A stretch of 64,000 nt of DNA from Taxawa tesnikishii (nom. ined.) (lineage: Eukaryota > Ascomycota > Dothideomycetes > Dothideales), in NCBI GenBank assembly GCA_030247885.1, contig JAPDRO010000026.1:248001-312000 (forward strand). Direction: 5' to 3'. Below are positions 1 through 11,186 of this stretch, in pieces; the stretch's first letter is position 1, and each line of letters begins with the position of its first letter. The notes under the pieces are model-generated. The model was given only the letters and a program-made list of their open reading frames with translations. It ran no database searches and was not told where the DNA came from. Position numbers and translations under genes: made by a program.

Positions 1-1
1 T

Positions 2-139
2 AGCTGGTTTGAGGCGCAGCAGACGCGGGACGCGTCGCATTTGTATGTCGGGCATCAAGCGGCGACGACGCGTGATCGTCTGAGCCTGCCTAATAATCAG
101 TTTCCACAAGTGACTTGCCGCTTCTACTCTAGTGACTAG
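2..139 (+). CDS. C-terminal end of an unrecognised gene (cut by window edge)
   Basis: An open frame runs in from the left edge for 45 codons and stops at TAG 137-139. It reads SWFEAQQTRDASHLYVGHQ and onward in a balanced, protein-like composition, with the G/C-rich third positions seen in the genuine genes here. There is no start codon within the window, so it would be the last exon of a gene lying mostly to the left. I do not recognise the family. It could be a chance open frame, as 45 codons is short. Confidence 0.35.
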   Translation, partial: SWFEAQQTRDASHLYVGHQAATTRDRLSLPNNQFPQVTCRFYSSD

Positions 140-291
140 TGGTGTGTGTGTGATGCAGGTGACTCACTGTTGTGGTATTGGGCGTTAGGCAGCTGCGACG
201 CCACGTTTCCGGTCAACGCCGACCCCAAGCTCCGACCCCGGCTTTGTGGCTGTGGCTGAGCCTCAATTTCTGCCGCGTCTATTGCAAATCG

Positions 292-1253
292 TCAGCTCAT
301 GTGTTCATGCGACATCTGGAATGCTTGATGGAACGTACGAGCAATGTCAAAGAAGCTCATATCAGGCACGCTGTCCCCCGCAAGAACGTCCTCCCTACTC
401 AGGATCCTTCGCACCAACCTGCCGTGCTCGTCGACCTCGATGAGATTCCCTTCAGAATCTAGCGTGTAATCAGTGTCAGTGTGGGAGTAAAACATCCAAC
501 ATACTCCCCACAACACAGCAAGGGATGGCTTGATGCTCCAAGGCCAGGTGGTACTGAGGGGATGGCGAGCGTCGGGAAACTCAAAGAACCACTCTTGGGA
601 GTGTCTGCTCTGCTCCTTCTGCCACTCGGCCACGTGTCTTTGGATGTCGTTCCAACCACGACTGACGAGCAGAACCAGGACTTGACTCCGGAGACACAGC
701 AGAAGATGCTCAAGATTAGCCAGAAAGGTTTCGTCCAGTACCCGGCTGCTGATCTCCTTTCCAGAGCACAGTAGCTTGCCGTTGCCGAAGCAGTATCGGA
801 ACGCTCGAGTGATTGATGCGAGCAGGACTTCAGCACGGGATACAAGCAGAGCAAGTTCGCGAGCGGTGAAATGATTGATGTCCACGTTTGGTCCTTGCTT
901 TACAAAGAGCTTGTCCTGGCTTGCTAGGGCAAAAGAGAATGATCCTTTGCTTTAATCTGATTGTCGAATTGTTGTAATAGACTGCTTACATATTAGCACA
1001 CTATAAATGTGTTTACCATGAGAGCCATACCTTTCCAAGCAATGTGCGCTCCTCGATGCGCCGTCACAATCGTTCAATGGCTTATCCGAGTCTTCCAGCA
1101 ATGTATCCAAGGTCTTGGCCTTGTATCTCGAATGGTGTTTATCGTTCGGATGGACCCTCTTGCGGCCAAGGTACCTGTCTATTTCTTGGAAGGCTTCTTT
1201 CTCGAAAGCATAGCAGAGCTCATCCCGGATCTTCCTTGGCGTTTCTTTTTCGG
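292..1253 (-). CDS. Hypothetical protein, at least two exons, 5' end unresolved
   Basis: Two protein-like blocks on the minus strand fit together. The upstream exon (about 1253-1031) encodes a charged segment containing IRDELCYAFEKEAFQEIDRY. It ends at a GTATGG donor at 1030. A roughly 110-nt intron ends near 920 (ccctagcaag), and the last exon (919-292) continues DKLFVKQGPNVDINHF into a 197-residue helical, Leu- and Trp-rich region ending SHEHM-S. I see no signal peptide, membrane segment or catalytic motif. The acceptor choice is uncertain because two AGs lie close together. The first exon has no start codon in frame, so 5' exons probably lie towards 1400. I do not recognise the family; it may be a lineage-restricted fungal protein. 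Confidence 0.45.
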
Positions 1254-2575
1254 CTTGTTAGAGAAGACGCGCGTCTTAACACGCTTTCTAAAGTTGTTGA
1301 CGAGCTGCGCTACTTTGAAGGTGACATAGAGACTCGAGGAAGAAAGCGGAAGGGAATTGTCATGCCGTTGTGAAGCTTGCGTATACCCGGACATCTTGGG
1401 ATCCGTCTCGTACGTACATAAAGAAAGGAACAGGTGTTAAAGGGCCTACCGGAGTGGCGGAGCGAAGGCTATGTATGTGAGATACTGGCTGCTCAGCACA
1501 GTAGTGAGAGCCTTGTATGATACTGAGGCACTCATACAGACCGGTGTGGCTAGCGGGCGGAGCATCTCATTATTCGCGCACAGTACAAATCCTTCTGCCT
1601 AACCAGGACCTTGGTGCGTTTGTGTTACAAGGATGGCCAATGATGCGAGCAGATCCCTGAGACGGCGGCCGATCAAGAACGATCCTCCTGGACTGTGTGA
1701 CGTTCCTGGCGTCGAGTTTGTGGTTTGGCGTGCGGTTTCTCTTTGTATCGTGTTCGATGGGCCGGGGTGTAGACCGGAAGGAGCCACGGGGCTTAGCATG
1801 TAAAGTTGCTGCGCCTTGCTGTACCTACCAGCTGACAAAAGGCTTGGGGATATACCAAGTCTCTAAAGACGCCATGGAACACCAACGATTGATAGCTTGA
1901 TGATCTTGTCAGAATGTCGAAGCAACAGCGTCGAATAGTGCGAAGGCATGTGTGATCTATAAAGTGTGACATTGTCTGTCGCTCAGAGCCGCGCGAAGAG
2001 GAAGGAACGGTCGACGACCACTTTTGACCCCGGTTTTCGATCACGTCAACGCGCATTACTTCACAAGTGCCTGAGTTGCTCGAATACGAGCTTGTGCAAC
2101 TGCATGTGACTACAGGCATGATGCCTAGTGAGTGCTGCGGCAAGGCAACTGCCACGGTTTTTGGCGAGGCGATGTGCCGTGTAACCGGAGAACTGCCATG
2201 CTTTGGCGTTTGGGCACGTTCATGCTAATGCTAGTTCGAGAGTTGAAGCAACATACTGCTGCCCGCCGCCCACCGCCCGCCGCCCGCCGCCATGAGCTCA
2301 ACACACGAGGAAGAATACCTGCTTGCAAGCATGAAATAGTCCGGGCATCGGCAAGCTCATCTGCTGCATCCCTTCATTCACTTGTGTGCGCTTCTGCTCT
2401 GCTTCGTCGCCTTGGGCTGATCGGACGTTATACGTGCCCGTTCATGAGCGGCTCAGCGGTGCTCCTGGAGGATATTCTAAACCGCTCCAACCTGCCATTT
2501 CTTCGTAGTCTTATCCTATTTCGAGCAGGGTCGTTGCTCCTCATCGAAAAAGGAACAGATCGCAATGTCGTAACA
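1254..2575. other. Intergenic, no supported gene; GC-rich microsatellite at about 2262-2291
   Basis: Open frames here are short and overlap on both strands, and none shows a recognisable domain. The only structure I see is an imperfect run of GCCCGCC/CCGCCC units near 2262-2291. The right end is the 3' flank of the GCLM gene. Confidence 0.5.
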
Positions 2576-3645
2576 TCAATCTTGCAGTTCAGCAACGGCA
2601 AAGTAGCCCTTGTTCTCGACCACACCCCTGTTTTTGACCACTGCGGTATATTTAACCACCCACTGGGGCTCGATCTCTCCTCGTAGACCCTGGTCAGATT
2701 CTTCCCCTTCGCGCTCCTTCCTCTTTTCGCCCGTCTTTTCCCTCTCAGCCGCCAACACCCCGGCGCCTTTGTCGCTAGGTCCGAGAAGTTCCCTCACTGT
2801 CCCTCTAGGAAGGATATTTGTGCAATCATTGTGGACTAGCAGCTCGATCTTCCTGCTCTTCGCCAGTGTCATGAGCGACTTCGGTACGCTGCAGCAATCC
2901 CGGAGGTTGATCTGATCCACCGCCGGAGCTATCCTTGTCTTCTCCAGGAAAGGCTCCAATCTTTCTGCGCCGAATTCGGAGAGCCCTAGTTTGACCACCG
3001 TGCCCTCATCGTGCAGCTTCTCCAATACCTTCCATGTCTCTATCTGGCTCTCTAATGGTTCAGGTTCGGCGACAACAGGACCTCGGCTCTTTACCACATC
3101 CGGGCAGCAACCCTCTTGCTGTTCGTCGAAGTACACTCCAGGAAAAGAAACGATCAGTAGATCCACTGAAGGCATGTGCAGCTCTTTGAGGACTAGATCG
3201 ACAGCCTCCCGTGTATGCGCTTCCCTGCGCTCTTGTGATACTCCAGGCAGGTAGAAAAGCTTGACAGTAATGTCATATTGTTCCCTCTCTTCTTGGAGTT
3301 GTGAGTTGGTGAAGTCCAATGCCGGTACGTATACAGTCTTGCCGTCAGGTGATGAAGACGTCCAAGTCTTGTAGCTTAGCTTCCCTTTCGATGCTGCGAC
3401 GCCATTGCCGTTCGTCTGTGGTGTGCCGTTCCCGTTCGTCTCAACGTAGCATACGCCGTCTATGGAAGCCTCGAAGTTGTCGCGCAACGAGTTTATAAGT
3501 TCTGTGTTTGACTTTTGCGCGGATGGTGGGCCCATTGATGAGGAGCCTCCTCCCATAATGTTGCTACATCCTGTCAGAGGCGTTGGCTGAAATGGTAGCT
3601 CTCCGTATCTGCGACTCACGAGCTGGACAGAATGAGTTTCGTCAT
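2576..3645 (-). CDS. GCLM: Glutamate-cysteine ligase modifier (regulatory) subunit
   Basis: This is the regulatory subunit that pairs with the glutamate-cysteine ligase catalytic subunit in the first, rate-limiting step of glutathione synthesis in the cytosol. The protein is an aldo/keto-reductase-fold member without reductase function; diagnostic segments are VKLGLSEFGAERLEPF, VDQINLRDCC and the C-terminal KNRGVVENKGYFAV. The start is decided by splicing. A 26-nt first exon (3645-3620) encodes MTKLILSS, followed by a 56-nt intron (3619-3564, GTGAGT...TAG). Exon 2 (3563-2576) continues SNIMGGGSSS, giving 337 residues in frame. The longer unspliced reading starting at 3682 is artefactual. There is a small Asn/Gly-rich insert (TNGNGTPQTNGNG). 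The gene diverges from AP-1 sigma with about 308 bp between the start codons. Identification is confident. Confidence 0.93.
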
Positions 3646-3953
3646 GGTGTTGGGAGCGGCTTGGACGAGTCTCTGGCGGCACAATTCTAAAGTGTGTTAG
3701 AATGTATACTCGAGTAACAAACCCAGGTACTAATAGCAGTCAAAACAACGCAACAATCGTATGTACAGCCCGACCTCTGGTGGGATGTTTGTGAGATAGC
3801 GGTTCGTGTCGTGCAGATGATAAATGATCAACGGCGGGACATCCATGAATCGGTCTTGGCATTGCATTCATTGTTGCATGGCATCCACAACTTCATCCAC
3901 TTTTCTCTTTCCGCACACGACCAGCACCAGCCTCGCTCGTTGCTGTCGCTGCC
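3646..3953. promoter_or_regulatory. Shared divergent promoter of GCLM and AP-1 sigma
   Basis: Only 308 bp separate the two divergent start codons, so both promoters must lie here or overlap the 5' ends. I could not pick out a convincing TATA box or a known regulator site by eye. Confidence 0.55.
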
Positions 3954-4687
3954 ATGGCCATCAAGTCAGTAGCAGCCTGCAAACCCTTTGCTCCGGTCTG
4001 ACTAGTTTTTAGGTACCTCTTCCTGCTCTCCCGGCAGGGCAAAGTGGTAGGTTACCCCTCGCTGAGAGCAGCACACAAGCCCACCCTAATCCGACTGTCA
4101 GCGCCTTGCCAAGTGGTTTACCACCCTCTCACCGAAGGACAAGGCCAAGATCATCAAGGATGTCTCTCAATTAGTCCTGGCTCGCCGCACTCGCATGTGC
4201 AACTTCCTCGAGTACAAGGGTAGGTCACCCACGCTAGAACGCTTGGTCACCCACTGCGCTTGTATAGCTTGCTGATGCGGCTCATGAAAAGATACCAAAA
4301 TCGTCTATCGTCGCTACGCTTCCCTCTTCTTCATCTGCGGCTGCTCATCGACCGACAATGAACTCATCACTTTGGAGATCGTGCATCGATATGTTGAGCA
4401 GATGGACAAATATTACGGCAACGTATGCGAGCTCGACATCATCTTCAACTTCCAAAAGGCATATTTCATTCTCGATGAACTTCTGCTTGCGGGCGAGATG
4501 CAGGAGAGCAGCAAGAAGAATGTGCTGCGCTGCATCGGTCAACAAGATAGTCTCGAGGACATGGAGGTAAGGCCTGTCGTGCGCTTGGCGTTTTGCTCCT
4601 CCCCGTCACTAGATTCCCGCCTATGGTCACTGATGCTGTTCTTCCTCTCAACAGGTAGAAGACGAGGCTGTCACCAGGATCATGTAG
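3954..4687 (+). CDS. APS1: AP-1 clathrin adaptor complex, sigma subunit
   Basis: This is the small sigma chain of the AP-1 adaptor, which sorts clathrin cargo at the trans-Golgi and endosomes. There are five exons: 3954-3964, 4013-4046, 4102-4219, 4292-4566 and 4655-4687. They sum to 471 nt, giving 156 residues, the usual size of the family. The translation runs [20 protein letters not shown], then [43 protein letters not shown] and [20 protein letters not shown], ending [14 protein letters not shown]. These are hallmark longin-fold sigma sequences, and the IVHRYVE...[11 protein letters not shown] stretch fits AP-1 better than AP-2 or AP-3. The first coding exon is only 11 nt. A second possible last exon lies at 4870-4905 (see findings). 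Confidence 0.95.
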
Positions 4688-6072
4688 GAAGAGACCTGGC
4701 AATGACGGCCCGGCCATCTTTTCGACTAAACGCTGGCGCCCATGTGTGGCGTGCTTTGTCGCCCTCCGCATACACACCCTGCGATGCATACTACAAGACC
4801 TTGGTCTTTGCAACAACTAGTCGTACGATCTTATGCGCGCATCGCTAACTGGACTTCCTCCTGATACAGGTTGTTGAAAAGCTTGAGGAAGCCGGTGTAC
4901 TCTAAGATACCCAGAAGCACGAAGGTCGGCGTTCGGTTCAAGGCGGTACGAATGGAGTTTGGTCTGTTTCTCTTTATCATCTGTCGTCGTAGCTCGAAGG
5001 CCGAAGTTGATCTGTTTATACCAATGAGTGTCCCTCGCCTTAGGCAGGGCTCCCGGGTCTCCGACCTGCTGCTCAATTGAATCCATTATCCACGATGCCC
5101 AATTTTTATGAACGGCTCTTGGTGTGAACAGAGATCCTATGTGCTATTCAGTTGCTAACAAGTCTACAATGTTTCATGCTAATCTACAGGCTCATCACTC
5201 TGTCACCTATCTCACGTCGCAGTACCTTTCAAGATCTGATGTCTGGCATACCCAACATGGACTTCATCACTCATCTCGGCTGCAGCAGTTCCGCATATTG
5301 ACTTCGACAGAACCAAGCCGTCAGTGTTAGATACACGATGTTACCGCATCACAAGTCACTCTCATCCATGGATTATTCGTGTCAATGCTACTGCAGGCTA
5401 TTGGTTGGTGTCCTCCACTTCTGCTGCGCTGTCCAACTCTAATCGCGTTTATATCCAGATCGACGAGACATTCACTTCCTGTCAAGCCACTCTCCTATAC
5501 CACGTTCTTGATGACTTGGATGACGGATATTTGCTCAGATGATGTCCCCTGTCTCACACGTGGATCTGGTTCTAATGTTCTACTGGCTTTAGTTGGAGCT
5601 ATTCACGTGATGCTTCGTCATCATTGGTGATTGGCTCAGCTGTTGGCTGTAACGAGGGGAACCTTGGAAGCCTGGGCCGCACCTTGATCTCCCGGACCGC
5701 GACAAGGAGGAGTCGCAACGTCAAGCCATCACCAACCCAACAACATCAACACGACAACAACACCTGTTCTACCTTTCCCTCACCTTCATCTCTTCCTGCC
5801 GGACGCGCGCAGTGTCTCGCGCGCTGTTTCCGACGTTCGATCGCTGCCGTTGAGCGGTTCCATCGCATCCCATTCGCAGAAGTTGCGCGACATTCCTCTA
5901 CACATACCACACAAGCAACGCCGTGCTCAAGCGAACCATCTACCTCAAGGTACCATTTCGGATTGCTGAGGAGCGAAAACATACATAGGAAAGCAGTGTT
6001 TCCGGACCAGAAAATATAATCTCGTACGCCGTAATTGCCAAAAGGCCGGATTGGAACGCCTAACGCGACGAA
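4688..6072. other. Intergenic; possible alternative AP-1 sigma exon at 4870-4905, otherwise no gene
   Basis: Apart from the acceptor-like site at 4846-4869 with its short open exon, the open frames here (both strands, under 135 codons) show no domain or consistent codon pattern. The right half is the promoter and leader of MAF1. Confidence 0.5.
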
Positions 6073-7232
6073 ATGAAGGTATGCGTTTATCTCGTGCACA
6101 GTCGCAAGAATCAATGCTAACTCATCTGTCGCAGTTTGTATCCTCCCAAGCCTTCCAGACCGTAACTGATGCGTTGAACTTCTCGACTGCAGACTGCCAC
6201 GTCATCGGCAGCTGCGACCTTTACACCACAAAAGCTGCTGGCAGTGACAAGAAACTCTATAAGAACATCGAGCACTCATTGGAATCACAACACGATGGAC
6301 TGGTCCGCCTGGCAGCATCGCTCTCACCTCCCCAAATACCCGTGGATGGACGCGCAAGGAAACAATCGCCTGCCTATTTGATGCCCCAAATCGATCTGTC
6401 GCGCGAGAGTCCGTTCGGTTCCCTGGATCGACTTAGCGCTCGGCGCACGTTCGCGTATCTCATCGCGACGTTGAACGCGTCGCATCCGGACTACGACTTC
6501 TCGAACATCCTTCGCCCGACCGATTTTCAGAAGACAACAGGCACCTCCATCCGGCGCATTGTGGACAGCACTCTCCAAAACATGCGACCCCGCCGTATGG
6601 TTTCACTGCTTGCCCCACCTTCACATGCGGCATTGAGCAAGTCCGCGCCTATTGGGCAAATGTCACCATCAGCGGGCACGGTGTGGAGTGAGCACATGTG
6701 GAGATTGGTGGATGAGGAGATGGATCTGAGGCACTGTGAGAAGTACAGTTGGGATCCCGAAGACGATCCTTTCGAAGCGGAGAGCGCGCTGTGGAGCCAG
6801 CACTACTTCTTCTTCAACAAGGAGAAGAAACGTGTCTGCTACCTCCACTTCCGCGCTTTTAGCGCCATCTCTCATTCCCCGGTAAGCTCTGCAGCCACAA
6901 CGCGCGCGCGGCCCATGCCAAGGTCCTCCAGCAACGTTAGTGTGGGCGAAGGAGCCGGGAAAAGAGCGCAGTATTGGCTAGGCCACTCTGTTGACGATGA
7001 AAACGTGGACGGCTGGCACGAAGATGATGACGACGAGATGATCCCTGATAACGACCACGCTGACGAGGAGTACACGCAAGACTACGATGACTTCCGTGAC
7101 AAGCTCGAGGACGGCTATTACTCGTACGGTGGAGACGGGACGAATGACGCCGACGTGTCTAGTTGGTACGGCCGCGGCAGAAGCGTGCCTCGCGCGACCA
7201 GTGAGGGACTGGCCGACGCCATGGAGCTCTGA
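6073..7232 (+). CDS. MAF1: Maf1, repressor of RNA polymerase III
   Basis: Maf1 binds and inhibits RNA polymerase III under stress and starvation and is controlled by TORC1/PKA phosphorylation. The first coding exon is two codons long (6073-6078, Met-Lys), followed by a 56-nt intron (GTATGC...GCAG 6134). Exon 2 runs 6135-7232, for 367 residues. Family boxes are visible in order: A box (ALNFSTADCHVIGSCDLYTT, then KKLYKNIEHSL), B box (LIATLNASHPDYDFSNILRP) and C box (WSEHMWRLVDEEMDLRHCE, then CEKYSWDPEDDPF and YFFFNKEKKRVCYLHF). The last 110 residues are acidic and disordered (DDDDEMIPDNDHADEE, then a Tyr/Gly-rich end). The unspliced reading from 6051 gives a spurious N-terminus. Confidence 0.95.
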
Positions 7233-7908
7233 GAGTTCGCGTGTACTCTCATATCTCTTTTCCAGCTGGAGTCCGGGATTTTCCAAATCTGCTAGCTGCG
7301 TGCTCAGCTCTAGGGGGTGGGTTTGTTCAGGTTACTGTTGACTGTTGAGGCGTTTCGGATCTGCTGTCACCTTGCGTTTCTTTACAGTATCAATCGGTTG
7401 GCAAGGGAGGAAGGAGCTGGCAGCAGGATTGGCGTTGGAACGGCCGGTGGGAGCGGCTGTTCGGCGCTGGATGACTGCTTTACGATACCACTGTGGGATT
7501 GCGTTTTCTTTGTAACCTTTCGCTGCTCTTTGACAGCGCAGCACTCGCCTTGAAGCGCAAGCATCACCTTAGTGTTGATGTCGTGCCTGTAGTACACAGC
7601 GAGCAGTGAACGAACATACATATCAATTCACATACTTTGCCAAGGAGATGGCGACTTCCACCGAGTACGAGTACCCCTTCCGTATGCAGTATTAATCGTA
7701 CGACATGGGATAAGCTTTCAGCCCGGCATTTGCATCACCACACGCCGAGGGTTGTACTGCTTCTAGCCCTTCAATCTACACATTCTAGATGTTCGGCTCC
7801 AGCATCTGCACAGACGATTGTAGCTCTTCGCATTTCCTGAGGTTTACCTAGACCCAACCGAACACGGCAGCTTGGCGTCGCAGCCGCACATCTTTGGTCA
7901 GCAATTAC
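7233..7908. other. Intergenic, 3' flank of MAF1 and promoter of ERG27
   Basis: I see nothing gene-like. The short open frames on both strands overlap each other and lack recognisable sequence. Confidence 0.5.
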
Positions 7909-9370
7909 ATGCAGTCAGCAACAGTAGACGACCACCAAACCACCCTCACCGTCCTGGTGACAGGAGCAAACAGGTACGTATCTCAAACCTCCGATACAGC
8001 CACAGTCTCAGCTAACAACATCCCCCTCCTCAGCGGTCTAGGCTTCTCAGCCTGCTGCCGTCTAATCGACGAATTCCTGCTCACGCGCCCACAATCGCAG
8101 ACCCTGCACCTCATAACGACGACGCGCAGCTCGCGCAAATCCGACGACACGCTCCTACGGCTCCGGCAGCATCTGCAACGGACCCTCCGTAGTCACAATG
8201 GCAAGACGCTCGGCATCAGTCTGCTCCTGGAACCCCGCATCCAGCTCGAGGGGAGCTCGTGGACCTCTCGTCGCTGGTGTCGGTGAAGGCGCTCGCGAAG
8301 AGACTGAGGGACAGAGGACAGCATATCGATGCCGTGATTTTGAATGCGGGAGTGGGAGGCTGGCTGGGCCTGAATTGGCCGCGGGCGATTTGGACTTGTC
8401 TGACGGATCTGCCGCACGCGACCACGTACCCGTTGTACAAGGTCGGGAGTGTTGGGTCGGTGACCGAACCGCAGCTTCCGCAAAAAAGGGGAGGGAGGGG
8501 AGAAGAAGAAGAAGAAGAAGAAGAAGAAGGGAGAGGAGTCGAGGCTGGGTGAGGTGTTCATGGCGAACGTGTTTGGGCATTACTTCCTGACGCACCTGCT
8601 CGCGCCGCTGATGGCGGGCGGAGGCGAGGGCGGAAGGGAACCGGGACGGATCATCTGGGTCTCGAGCCTCGAGGCCTACCCGCACAGTCTACGGCTGGAA
8701 GACCTGCAAGGCTTGGAGACGGATACGAGTTACGAGAGCTCGAAACGGTTGACGGATCTGCTGGTCCTGACGTCGGAACTGCCGTCCACGCAGCAGTTCG
8801 TGCGCGACTACCTGTCCTCCGCCTCCCTCTCAAACGCCTCTACAACAACAACCTCCGATCAACAGACGCAATCACCACCGGTCATGTACCTCGCGCACCC
8901 GGGCATCTGCGCCACCAGCATCGCCTCCCTCCCTGGATCCTCGAACAAGCAATGCTGGCATTCTTCTACATCTCCCGCTGGCTCGGCTCCCCTGGCACAC
9001 CGTGACCTCCTATCTCGGCGCCACATCGCTGGTCTGGCTGACCTTGACACCTCTCTCCACGCTCTCGCAGTCCGAGTCGGCCGACGGAAAGGCCAAATGG
9101 GGCAGCAGCTGCACGCCCAGCGGGGCCGAGCGCGTCATCAGGACCGAGGTGAGCGGGTGGGGATGGGGTGGCAAGGTGGGCGAGCAGGCGGATGGGGGCG
9201 TCAGGAGCAGGAAGAATCGTTGGAGGGGAATGAAGGATGCGACGGAGGAGAGCAGGGAGGAGTTCGAGGAGATGGGGAGGGCGGTTTGGCGCGAGATGGA
9301 GGCGTTGAGGGTGGAGTGGGAGGAGAGGTTGAGCGGAGTCGAGGGTGGGGATGCGATTCAGGAGTTGTGA
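7909..9370 (+). CDS. ERG27: 3-keto-sterol reductase, short-chain dehydrogenase (frame interrupted)
   Basis: This NADPH-dependent reductase acts on the C-4 demethylation intermediates of ergosterol, in the ER. Exon 1 is 7909-7973; a 60-nt intron (7974-8033) splits VTGANS|GLGF, the TGxxxGxG cofactor site. Later motifs are LNAG (about 8343), MANVFGHYFLTHLL (8560), the catalytic Y-x3-K as YESSK (8731), HPGICATSI, and FFYISRWLGSP. The C-terminus is charged and ends at 9370. The frame changes near 8250, within the GAA repeat at 8485-8530, near 8931 and near 8990. The exon sum is 1 modulo 3, as five lost bases would give, and the three simple breaks sit in C or G runs. Ergosterol synthesis is essential, so consensus errors are likelier than true loss unless another copy exists. 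Confidence 0.85.
8498..8528 (+). repeat. (GAA)n microsatellite inside ERG27
   Basis: About ten GAA/AAG units lie in the coding region between the conserved TEPQLPQ and LGEVFMANV segments. They encode poly-Glu, poly-Lys or poly-Arg depending on frame, and the reading frame differs on the two sides of the tract. Confidence 0.9.
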
Positions 9371-11186
9371 GGGGCTAAACTTCGAGATAAGAAAGAAACG
9401 ATATAGGGGAGACTGAGGAAGCACCTGTATAAACTTTCACGAGGGTGGAGCTTCGTTTGTAGTTTGTGTAGCCCAGTGTACCCGAATTTTGGGGGGGTTT
9501 CCGGACACACTTTTGTTATCTGTCTGCTCAGATACTGTAGGGACTTCTGATGAGCCTAGGAAGGATAGCGCTACCCCTTTTTATGTCTCTCGAGCCTTGC
9601 CCGCGTCTCTCACTCTCTTCTACGCCCCCTTTGACCCGCCTGGATTTACGCACGCGAAGATGGATTGTTTTGCCGGTGCTACGAGTCTCTTTTCGCAAGC
9701 AAGAGAGGGTAATAAAGGGTTGGAGGTCCCTGAGAGGCAAGTGCGAACGGCGGTAAAGTGCTGGGTAAGTAAACCAGGTACGAAAGGGTCCTTTGCCAAG
9801 CTTTTCGACTCTCTGGAATTCTTGAGGTGGTACTGGCATAGTAAGTGATGGGGGATGTTGGACTGCCAGTGTGTGCCTTCACAAGCCACATTGGGTAATC
9901 TATTCTAGGACCGTTGATGACGCCATGGAGCTCAGTCAGGAGGGGCGTAAGGGAGTCCGTGGGTACTCGTGGCGTGCCTGTCTGCTTGGAGACGTGCACA
10001 GGCTTGCTTCACTGTCCTCCTCCTCTCGGCGGTTATTCTGTGAGGGTATAGTTTGCGCCGGAGTAACCAGGTCCGGATAGCCTCCATCTGATGCAATGCG
10101 CGAGCGACTACCGTAGGGGCGGCCGAAGAAGGTTCCCCGGAAAGATCGCAGATCGTTCATCGTGCGTGTTGCGACTGCTATGAACGGAGAAGATAGTATA
10201 GATGCATGTGAGGATTGACGCTGTGAATAACGAAAGCCGACGCCTCGTTGCCCGCGTGAGTGAAGTGAGGTGGACTGGGAGTGAAGGGAAAAGTTGGAAG
10301 CGAAGCGAAGCGGAGGGGATATTGCATACCGGAACGGGAAAACCGTTCGATCACACACCGCGTCTTCTCACAGCGCTGTAACTCAAGATAATCCCTCCAA
10401 TGCTGATACATTCCCTGTACCGTCCAGTGACTGCATATCGGCATCAGGAGAAGAATCAGGTTCCGTGTCAACATCTTGCACGACAATCGGGAGCCTCTTC
10501 TCTGTGCTGCACATCGCCTAAGCTATGTGTTTGTGCACCTCGTCGGTCTCGTTGACAGAAACCCGGCGAAGTAGTCTGTTCGGTAGAGATGATCCGGCGC
10601 ACAGTGACCGTGGCCTCTCAAACTAGATACTGACCCCGAGTTCCAGTCCGGTTGAATCGACGCACCTTTTGCTATCCGAAAATAGTACCTTTGGCTGAAC
10701 CCACTATCGTAATCGTACCTATAACTGAGAGCAAACTTACAACAAGAACTTCTCGATATCCTAAGCGGTGTTTCTTTTGCAACTCTTTTTCCTTCCCAGC
10801 GAGCACTCAGGGTATATGCCAAAGCATGGTTCTTAGACAGCGGCGACGGTTCTCTTAGTCATCTCTTCACCTGAAAGACGCTGTGACTGCCTCAAGTCCT
10901 CCAAATCGTAACCGCTTCCCTGCGTGTTTGGCTACGCTTATCAATCAGTCCGTTCCAATTGACCACTGGGCATTACCTGTTTGTGTGGCCATAATGAACT
11001 TCGAACAAAAAGGAAAGAAAGGAAAGGAAACATTAGGGAGATCAATAACGGATATCTCCACCCTTGCTCATAAGGGGATTCTGTCTTCGTAAAGCATGGG
11101 TATCATAGGAATAAAAGAAGCATTCTAGATCATAAATCCTTACTCATGTCCCTTCACCCACATCCGTTTCCATTACCTCCCAATCC
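9371..11186. other. Intergenic; weak coding hints on the minus strand near 10.36-10.86 kb
   Basis: No recognised gene. On the minus strand, 10620-10514 contains an open stretch that follows a TAG acceptor-like site and ends at TAG, reading FERPRSLC...VNETDEVHKHIA. A 36-codon ATG frame begins at 10513 (MCSTEKRLPIVVQDVD). Both have plausible composition but no known domain. The rest holds only overlapping short frames. Confidence 0.3.

Noticed and set aside
2132-2686. A 184-codon + strand frame next to GCLM
   Set aside because: It overlaps the GCLM 3' end antisense and a low-complexity CGCC tract; no homology is recognised.
4817-5086. Minus-strand open frames with a plausible peptide (LLGILEYTGFLKLFNNLY)
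   Set aside because: It overlaps the acceptor and exon-like signal of AP-1 sigma on the other strand, has no start context or homology that I know, and two frames compete.
8198-8590. A poly-Arg open frame in the ERG27 region
   Set aside because: It is the GAA tract read in another frame; conserved ERG27 motifs are in different frames.
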